From contig NC_072814.1 in assembly GCF_003013715.1 (NCBI RefSeq), positions 1,922,001 to 1,986,000 of the forward strand: a stretch of 64,000 nucleotides of DNA, given 5' to 3'. The notes beneath the pieces were generated by a model that saw only the letters and a program-made list of their open reading frames with translations, had not been told where the DNA came from and searched no databases. This stretch comes from Candidozyma auris (taxonomy: Eukaryota > Ascomycota > Pichiomycetes > Serinales > Metschnikowiaceae). Positions 58,854 to 64,000 of this stretch are shown here, in pieces. A program made the translations under genes and the position numbers. Position 1 is the stretch's first letter. Every line of letters starts with the position of its first letter.

Positions 58854-58898
58854 TGGCTGCAAAATGCATTCTTGCCAGACCACCTTTGGCTGCAAAAA
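58854..58898 (+). promoter_or_regulatory. Pair of recurrent TGGCTGCAAAA motif copies
   Basis: Two exact plus-strand copies (58854-58864 and 58887-58897) spaced 33 bp start to start, about 190-235 bp before the GTPase start. Three turns of the helix apart, they would face the same side of the DNA. Confidence 0.55.
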
Positions 58899-59089
58899 GA
58901 GTATTGCCTACCGCTTAGAGCCATCAGACCGTTAAGTAAGACGACAATGCCTCGAAGCCGTAACCACAACGGTAAGAGGGCAAAACACTTTCTTCCCGGT
59001 TCTTTTTGAAATTTTTTTTTTTTTTTTGAAGATATATATTTAGCTGCTTGTACTAATCTGAAAAAGCCAAGTATATTTGAGATATCAAC

Positions 59090-60748
59090 ATGGTGAAAAA
59101 GGCCACAAGGGCTGTTGAAGCCGGAATCAAAAAACCAATCCCAGTGACTCTACTTTCGGGCTTTTTGGGTTCAGGTAAAACCACTCTTTTGGAACACATT
59201 CTTACCAAGGAACATGGTCTTAAGATCGCCGTTATCATCAATGATATGTCCCAATTAAACATTGATGCTGATTTGGTTCAAAATCATCGTGTTTCTCAGA
59301 AAGAGGAAAAATTGGTTCAGCTCCAAAACGGATGTATTTGCTGTACTCTTAGAGGTGACCTTTTGGAGGAGTTGGTATCTCTTGCAAAAGACAGTGCCTT
59401 CGAATACATCATCATCGAATCGACCGGTATTTCGGAGCCCATGCAAGTAGCTGAAACTTTCACCACTGAATTTACTAATATGTATCTTGAAAACCAGGAA
59501 GGTGTCACCCCTGAGGATGAAAAAATATTGAAAGAAATTCAGGAGTTGGGTGGCCTCGAGAAGGTTGCTCAATTAGACACCTGTGTCACTGTTATCGATG
59601 GAAAAAACTTTTATCACAACTTGGAAACTACTGAATTTCTTGTGGACCGTTTCGGCTCGACTGGTCAAAACGAGGAAGAGAGAACTATCTGCGACCTCAT
59701 GGTTGACCAAATTGAGTTTGCTGATGTCATCATTGTTAATAAAATGGACTTGGTCAGCAAAAAGCAGAAGAAGAAAATCTTCAAGACCATCAAGTCTCTC
59801 AATCCAGTTGCCAAGGTGATCAGGACCAACTACAGCCGTGTCGATGTCAATGACGTTGTTGGTACTGGGTTGTTTGACTTCGAGAAAGCTTCTTCTTCTG
59901 CTGGTTGGTTGCAGAGTCTTCACGAAATGACTAGAAGAGAAGCCTACGGCAACAAATTGACCCCTAAGCCTGAAACTGAAGAATACGGTATCAACAACTT
60001 CGTTTACAAGTCCAGAAGGCCATTCCATCCAGAGAGACTTTACAAGCTTATCAGAGACAAGTTCGTTGTGATTGAACTGTCTGGTCTTGCCGAAGAAGGT
60101 CAGGAAGGTCAAGAAGCTGAAAACGAAGAGGAGAGTGAGGATGAAGCTGACGAGGATGAAGATGACGAGGATGAGGGTGAAGACATAGACAGTGAAGATG
60201 ACGAAGAAGACTACGTTGATCCCTCCGAAGAACAGATTATCAAAAATAAGAAGAACTCCAAGTTCGGTCCCGTGTTGCGTTCTAAAGGGTTCTTTTGGCT
60301 TGCATCTCGTCACATCATTCGTGGTGAATGGTCTTCCGCTGGTCCCATGCTCACTATGCGTGGAGGCATTCCTTGGTTTGCTGTTGCTGGTAAGGAGTTC
60401 TACCCACCAGAAGCTCAGGCTCTCATTGACAGAGACATGCAAGGTAAGTACGGTGATCGCAGAAATGAGATCGTATTTATCGGTTTGAGTATAGACAAGG
60501 ACGCCATATCTGCAGAGCTCGACAAGTGTTTGCTTGATGATGAGGAGTACAAGGTGTACGAGAAAATAACCAAAGAAAAGAATCTTTTCAAAGTTGAAAA
60601 GGCTTTGCAGCAGGAGTTCGTTGATGGCTTCGAGCTGTGGATTGCATTTGACGAGCCTGATGCTGCTGAAGAAGAACCCAAGGTGGCAGCTCCAGAGATT
60701 CACAATGGTCACGTTCACAAGCCCAAGGCTGTCTCAAGTAAGAGTTAA
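59090..60748 (+). CDS. COG0523 (CobW/ZNG1-type) GTPase metallochaperone-like protein
   Basis: 552 aa. P-loop GFLGSGKTTLL (about residues 23-33), the metal-binding GCICCTLRGDLLEEL, ESTGISEPMQVAE and NKMDL are COG0523 hallmarks. The C-terminal CobW_C domain has FHPERLYKLI and SKGFFWLASR. Between its two halves sits a strongly acidic insert (about residues 340-383, Glu/Asp-rich), and the C-terminus has HNGHVHK, a possible metal-binding His cluster. Eukaryotic ZNG1 transfers zinc to methionine aminopeptidase 1; S. cerevisiae YNR029C is 429 aa. This protein is longer and I do not see the N-terminal CPELVP-type motif, so equivalence to ZNG1 is not certain. Confidence 0.85.
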   Translation: MVKKATRAVEAGIKKPIPVTLLSGFLGSGKTTLLEHILTKEHGLKIAVIINDMSQLNIDADLVQNHRVSQKEEKLVQLQNGCICCTLRGDLLEELVSLAKDSAFEYIIIESTGISEPMQVAETFTTEFTNMYLENQEGVTPEDEKILKEIQELGGLEKVAQLDTCVTVIDGKNFYHNLETTEFLVDRFGSTGQNEEERTICDLMVDQIEFADVIIVNKMDLVSKKQKKKIFKTIKSLNPVAKVIRTNYSRVDVNDVVGTGLFDFEKASSSAGWLQSLHEMTRREAYGNKLTPKPETEEYGINNFVYKSRRPFHPERLYKLIRDKFVVIELSGLAEEGQEGQEAENEEESEDEADEDEDDEDEGEDIDSEDDEEDYVDPSEEQIIKNKKNSKFGPVLRSKGFFWLASRHIIRGEWSSAGPMLTMRGGIPWFAVAGKEFYPPEAQALIDRDMQGKYGDRRNEIVFIGLSIDKDAISAELDKCLLDDEEYKVYEKITKEKNLFKVEKALQQEFVDGFELWIAFDEPDAAEEEPKVAAPEIHNGHVHKPKAVSSKS

Positions 60749-61879
60749 AGGAGGATAGAGTATATTGATTGTAATTAGAGATAATGTTAACCCGCTTCGG
60801 TGTCTGCTTTACCAGCCTTAAAGTAGAAAGTAGGATAATTTGTAAGGAGAATAGTTAGAATTTGAGGAGACTGGGGAAATATTTAACTCCTTCATGCGGT
60901 TGATTGGGAGATTAAGCTTTCAATACTGTTAGCGGTAGACGCTGCTGGTTGGTAGAGAATGCAGAAGTCAGCATAGATCAAGTGAGGTTTAAGGGAAAGA
61001 GTCATACGTGCTAAACTTTCTTTGCTCGGGATTGTACTAAAGAAAAAGTATATGGATTAGAGAATGCTGGTATATGTACCTACTACTCACGAAGTGAACA
61101 ATAATAGCTTGTGCGGGCAGCACCGGGGACCAGTGTGCACTTTTGCAAGAACTTCGGAATCACTACATCTTTCAGATCTTTATAGGTTATACCTACAAAA
61201 CGAACCAAGTCTAAACTGTTATACTGGGAGCTTGGAAGTCCGTCACGAATCTTGGGAAGGTTTCCACATGGCTACTTGAGCCAAAGCGTGCCTCATACAA
61301 CCTCTACCATTTGTTCTGTTCCCAATATTCAAGAGATCTTGAAGATTACTTGTTCTTTTGGTCCTAGCAGAAATTTTTTTGGAAGTTGTTTAAATTGTGC
61401 TTGATCTCGCCTAAGGAAACATTATTATGTGTGGTAGATAAATGGTTGCGAAAAGCTGGTATCCATGATATGAGAGAACAGACACCGTTCACAACACATC
61501 AGAAGGTCCGTCATTCGATGATCCTTACTTCTAGATATAGAAGGACAAAACATAGGGGACTCTGGTTTCGTAGATTTGAATGTACCAATGCGGAAGGTGG
61601 TAGGATCGCTCGAGTTTCCCTCCTCGCTGCGTTTGTAATATATAAAGCGAACCTCTCTGGGTCCCCTTCTTTTTCTTTTTCTTCTTCTTTTTTTTTCCTA
61701 TTCTTCATTGAAGCTCTTATTTCAGACAAGTTCCTGAAATATATTCACTTCAATAAATCCAGAGACTCACACACAGAGCCTCAAGCACTTACAGACCCAC
61801 AAAGTCTACAAAGCATCCAATACTAGTCCGTGTTAGACACTGCTAGTCACACAACTTACGAAGCATAAAACTTATCTCA
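60749..61879. other. Upstream region of the repeat-protein gene
   Basis: 1.1 kb without a credible gene (a 146-codon frame at 61386 runs through the core promoter). TGGTTGCGAAAA at 61443-61454 is a one-base variant of the recurrent motif. A TATATAAAG at 61639-61647 is followed by a 45-bp pyrimidine tract (61659-61706) and a C/A-rich leader, the layout of a strongly expressed yeast gene. Confidence 0.5.
61639..61647 (+). promoter_or_regulatory. TATA box of the repeat-protein gene
   Basis: TATATAAAG followed by CGAACC, about 235 bp before the ATG at 61880. The flanking sequence resembles the FAO1 core promoter (TATATAAAGCG in both). Confidence 0.5.
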
Positions 61880-63679
61880 ATGTGCTTCACCCGTAACACT
61901 CAATGGCCAATTCTCGGTCAGCAAAAGGTGACTTACACCCAATTGGAGGTCCCTGTCAATCCTGAGGTTTCCAAATGGGCCTCGGTGTTACGTGCTTCTA
62001 AGGTACAAATAACCAAGGAAAGCAAGAGAAAGCAGAAGCCCACGAAGGAGCCAAAAACTCCAACCTGGCCGACGCTTGGCAACAAAGATGTCGCTAAAAA
62101 GCTGGAGACACCTCGGTGGTGCTCTCTGGCTTTCAAGCCTAAGGTGGGCAATGAAAGCCCAAAACCCAAAGTAGCTAGGGATTTCAAAGAAGCCGATGCC
62201 ATGCCGGTGGCCACGGTTGCTAAGGAGGTCAAGGCTAATAAGAAGGCAGAACTTGTCAAGGAGTTAAACCATGTCAATTGGCCTACACTCGGCAACATCA
62301 CCACTCAACAGGATGTTGTGAAGGATGAGGCACCCATGTGGTGTCATGTCCTCAAGGACAAGAGACCGGACAACTCTCCGGTTGTGAAGAAGGAGTTGGC
62401 GCCTCTAGAGGCAGAGAAGAAGACCGTTGGGTCTTGGGTCGTCGAGGACGTTAACAGGGTGAAGACTACACCTGCCGAGGCAGTCGAGAAGGTCAAAGCA
62501 GTTAAGACTGTCGAACCGGTGAAGGTCGACGACGAGGTGAAGGCTGTTGAGCAGGTCAAGGTGGCTACATCAGTGAAGGAGGTGAAGGCAGTCGAGCGAG
62601 TGAAAGAGTTGAAGGGCGGTGAAACAGTAAAGGTAGACGGTACAAAGAAAGTCGAGTTGGTACATGACGCCGAGAAGACGAAGAAGAAGAAGAAGGCAGG
62701 GAAGAAACTCAGAAAAGCGAAGCAAGAGAGGAAACGCAAACATGTCAGAAACAAGTCGGTGTGGGCAAAGAAGGAAGTTAAGCCCGTGGAGGCAGTCGCA
62801 TCCGCTGAGGTAGTTGAGCCCGTTAAGGTAGTCGACAAACTTGAGGACGTCAATTTGGTCAAGCTTGGGGAGGCGAGTCCAGTTGATGTTGCTCCAAGAA
62901 AGTTGACTCATAAACTTTTGGGCTCTGCCTGGAGGGAGGCACTCGATATCGGTCTCACGGAGAAGATGCTGACTAACAAGGCTTCTGGGCGGTGCCAGTC
63001 TGCTGGCTCCTCTTTTTGCTATGAGGAAACACTTTCTACAAGGACAATTGGCGCCGTTGGTGTCGGTGAGGGCTCTGAGCCCATGGGGATCACCGATGTT
63101 GGCCACGCCAAGAAGACAAAAGACAGTGTTTTCTATTTGCCTTCTGACTTTGTATTCTTCAGGCACATGTTGCTGGAGAAGAGCCACAAGACTTATTGGC
63201 CCAGCGACTTTTACAAATTTAAGAGCTGGACTAATGACAAACCTCAAAGAGCGCTTCTCCCAAAGGACTTCTTCAAATATCAGGAATGGACCAACGACAA
63301 ACATCACGGTGCTTTCCTTCCTAAGGACTTCATCAGGTATACTGACTGGACGAAAGAGGTGTCTCGCAACTCGTTCCTTCCAGGGGACTTCTACAAATTC
63401 AAGGAGTACACACGGGAGAACAACCAGGCTGTCTGCCTTCCGAAGGACTTCTTCAAGTACCAGGACTGGACTAGCGAGAAAGACAAGCCTACCTACCTCT
63501 CGCGGGATTTCTTTAACATGTGGAAGCTAGCAAAAGATGGAGCCAGAAGGAAAGCCGCTTCTTTTAAACAATCGACTCATAAACAGCTGCTGCCTTTACC
63601 TAAAGGACTCACTGCCATTCTTTCGTGTCCAAAACTTGGAATCGAAGTCATACTTTACGACCCAAAGATGCCGTTGTAA
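61880..63679 (+). CDS. Unrecognised repeat protein: three WPxLG modules, Lys/Val/Glu-rich linker, seven 20-residue repeats
   Basis: 599 aa, family unknown to me. Residues 1-160 hold three modules, each with a WP[IT]LG motif (W9, W63, W134) followed 17-24 residues later by a second Trp in WASVL, WCSLAF or WCHVL. Residues about 190-265 are low-complexity with VKAVE/VEKVKAV echoes. A strongly basic run (about 268-312, KKKKKAGKKLRKAKQERKRK-like) could bind nucleic acid or act as a nuclear signal. Residues 419-558 are seven head-to-tail repeats of exactly 20 residues, consensus LPKDFFKYxxWTxxK. No membrane segment or signal peptide. Codons are biased to GTC, AAG and GAG, and the promoter is TATA-type, suggesting strong or inducible expression. 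The start ATG has an A-rich context. Confidence 0.8.
   Translation: MCFTRNTQWPILGQQKVTYTQLEVPVNPEVSKWASVLRASKVQITKESKRKQKPTKEPKTPTWPTLGNKDVAKKLETPRWCSLAFKPKVGNESPKPKVARDFKEADAMPVATVAKEVKANKKAELVKELNHVNWPTLGNITTQQDVVKDEAPMWCHVLKDKRPDNSPVVKKELAPLEAEKKTVGSWVVEDVNRVKTTPAEAVEKVKAVKTVEPVKVDDEVKAVEQVKVATSVKEVKAVERVKELKGGETVKVDGTKKVELVHDAEKTKKKKKAGKKLRKAKQERKRKHVRNKSVWAKKEVKPVEAVASAEVVEPVKVVDKLEDVNLVKLGEASPVDVAPRKLTHKLLGSAWREALDIGLTEKMLTNKASGRCQSAGSSFCYEETLSTRTIGAVGVGEGSEPMGITDVGHAKKTKDSVFYLPSDFVFFRHMLLEKSHKTYWPSDFYKFKSWTNDKPQRALLPKDFFKYQEWTNDKHHGAFLPKDFIRYTDWTKEVSRNSFLPGDFYKFKEYTRENNQAVCLPKDFFKYQDWTSEKDKPTYLSRDFFNMWKLAKDGARRKAASFKQSTHKQLLPLPKGLTAILSCPKLGIEVILYDPKMPL
63134..63553 (+). repeat. Seven tandem 60-bp units encoding 20-aa repeats
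   Basis: In-frame units start at 63134, 63194, 63254, 63314, 63374, 63434 and 63494. Conserved protein positions are L-P at 2-3, D-F at 5-6, K/R at 8, aromatic at 9 and W/Y at 12. The first and last units are the most divergent, as expected for cap repeats. DNA identity between units is clearly lower than protein similarity, so this is an old, selected repeat and not a fresh minisatellite. Confidence 0.9.
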
Positions 63680-64000
63680 TAGGTCTAGCTACCAGAACTG
63701 CGGCACACGAAAGATATATAGTCAATTTGATTTTTTGTTAGCACAAGTAGCTCCATGATAATAGTGAGTTTTCCATTCATCAACCTGATGATCCTAGAGG
63801 AAAGTAGTTTTTTTTTTAAAAAAAATTTTTACTTTGCCCTTTTATCTTTCAAGGCAAAAGGAGAATAAAATATAATCTATGCCATCCGTTCAAGTCTGAC
63901 CTCCTTTCACTACCAAAGGTCGGCTCTCTGCTATCAACAGTCCAGTACACTCTCTCTCGCGAATCTCAACACCTCAGTACTACGTTGGAGAGTGTCAGAC
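63680..64000. other. 3' region of the repeat-protein gene to window end
   Basis: 321 bp with no gene. A T10/A8/T5 run at 63806-63829 and a small inverted repeat (CTTTGCC at 63833-63839, GGCAAAAG at 63854-63861) are present. The last about 100 bases are C/T-rich, resembling a promoter leader of a gene beyond the window. Confidence 0.4.

Larger units (their letters stand above)
58407..59089. other. Divergent promoter TMA7 / COG0523 GTPase with three recurrent-motif copies
   Basis: 683 bp with no credible ORF. Exact copies of TGGCTGCAAAA lie at 58637-58647 (minus), 58854-58864 and 58887-58898 (both plus), the densest cluster of this motif in the window. A T-tract (about 59013-59028) is followed by an ATATATATTTA element before the GTPase start. 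Confidence 0.55.

Noticed and set aside
59573..60718. 381-codon minus-strand frame
   Set aside because: It is a long antisense shadow of the COG0523 GTPase, which has all family motifs on the plus strand.
61386..61826. 146-codon plus-strand frame before the repeat protein
   Set aside because: It reads through the TATA box and pyrimidine tract of the next gene, giving a Ser/Phe run; not a credible protein.
62344..63307. Minus-strand frames of 172 and 245 codons opposite the repeat protein
   Set aside because: They overlap each other and mirror the Lys/Val/Glu-rich plus strand; no signal or domain is seen.

Overview
This window is chromosomal DNA of a budding yeast (Saccharomycotina). Genes are compact, nearly all intronless, and recognisable as fungal nuclear genes: NTE1, PIF1, UBA2, PFY1, DPM1, TSC10, LSM3, SEC39 and mitochondrial ribosomal proteins. 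Several places indicate a CTG-Ser clade species, in which CTG is read as serine. The second catalytic HxS motif of the Usb1-like enzyme, the KSK segment of Uba2, the residue before the Zn-cluster core of the Ume6-like protein and the P-loop of a DEAD-like protein all look normal only if CTG is Ser. Protein strings derived with the standard code therefore show Leu at these sites. A fatty-alcohol oxidase (FAO1 type) and a candidate complex I accessory protein fit the same clade. A Metschnikowiaceae or Debaryomycetaceae member is plausible; the species cannot be fixed from sequence alone.

Layout. 1-5.4 kb: a long gene-free upstream region with a 71-bp perfect inverted repeat, URS1-like sites, TATA boxes and an ATTTT microsatellite, leading into a UME6-like regulator whose Zn2Cys6 domain is cut off by an in-frame TGA. 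5.4-16 kb: CSC1-type channel, NRP1 (frameshifted), DPM1, UBA2, PFY1 and a small mitochondrial protein. 15.9-18 kb: a fairly AT-rich gene-poor stretch ending at tRNA-Thr. 18-28 kb: GTS1-like ArfGAP, USB1-like, a sugar/quinate-type transporter (frameshifted), FAO1, DSS4. 28-36 kb: an ACAD10/11-like kinase ending in SKL, an F-box/LRR protein and an aminotransferase. 36-52.9 kb is dense: NTE1, a degenerate DEAD-box-like protein, PIF1, SEC39, a coiled-coil protein, LSM3, MRPL4 and a ferric reductase. 55-64 kb: MIC12, TSC10, MRPL8, tRNA-Asn, TMA7, a COG0523 GTPase, and an unrecognised 599-aa protein with three W-P-x-L-G modules and seven 20-residue repeats.

There are no operons. Genes that plausibly work together are FAO1 and the SKL-tailed ACAD11-type kinase (peroxisomal lipid catabolism), and TSC10 and NTE1 (ER lipid metabolism). 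MIC12, MRPL4, MRPL8 and the putative complex I protein are all mitochondrial. Two signals stand out as not explained by annotation: a 11-12 bp motif, TGGCTGCRAAA(A), recurring at least 12 times in intergenic DNA, mostly 80-700 bp upstream of genes; and the repeat protein at 61.9-63.7 kb. Three of the genes in the first 24 kb are interrupted by one lesion each, which needs checking against raw reads before any is called a pseudogene.
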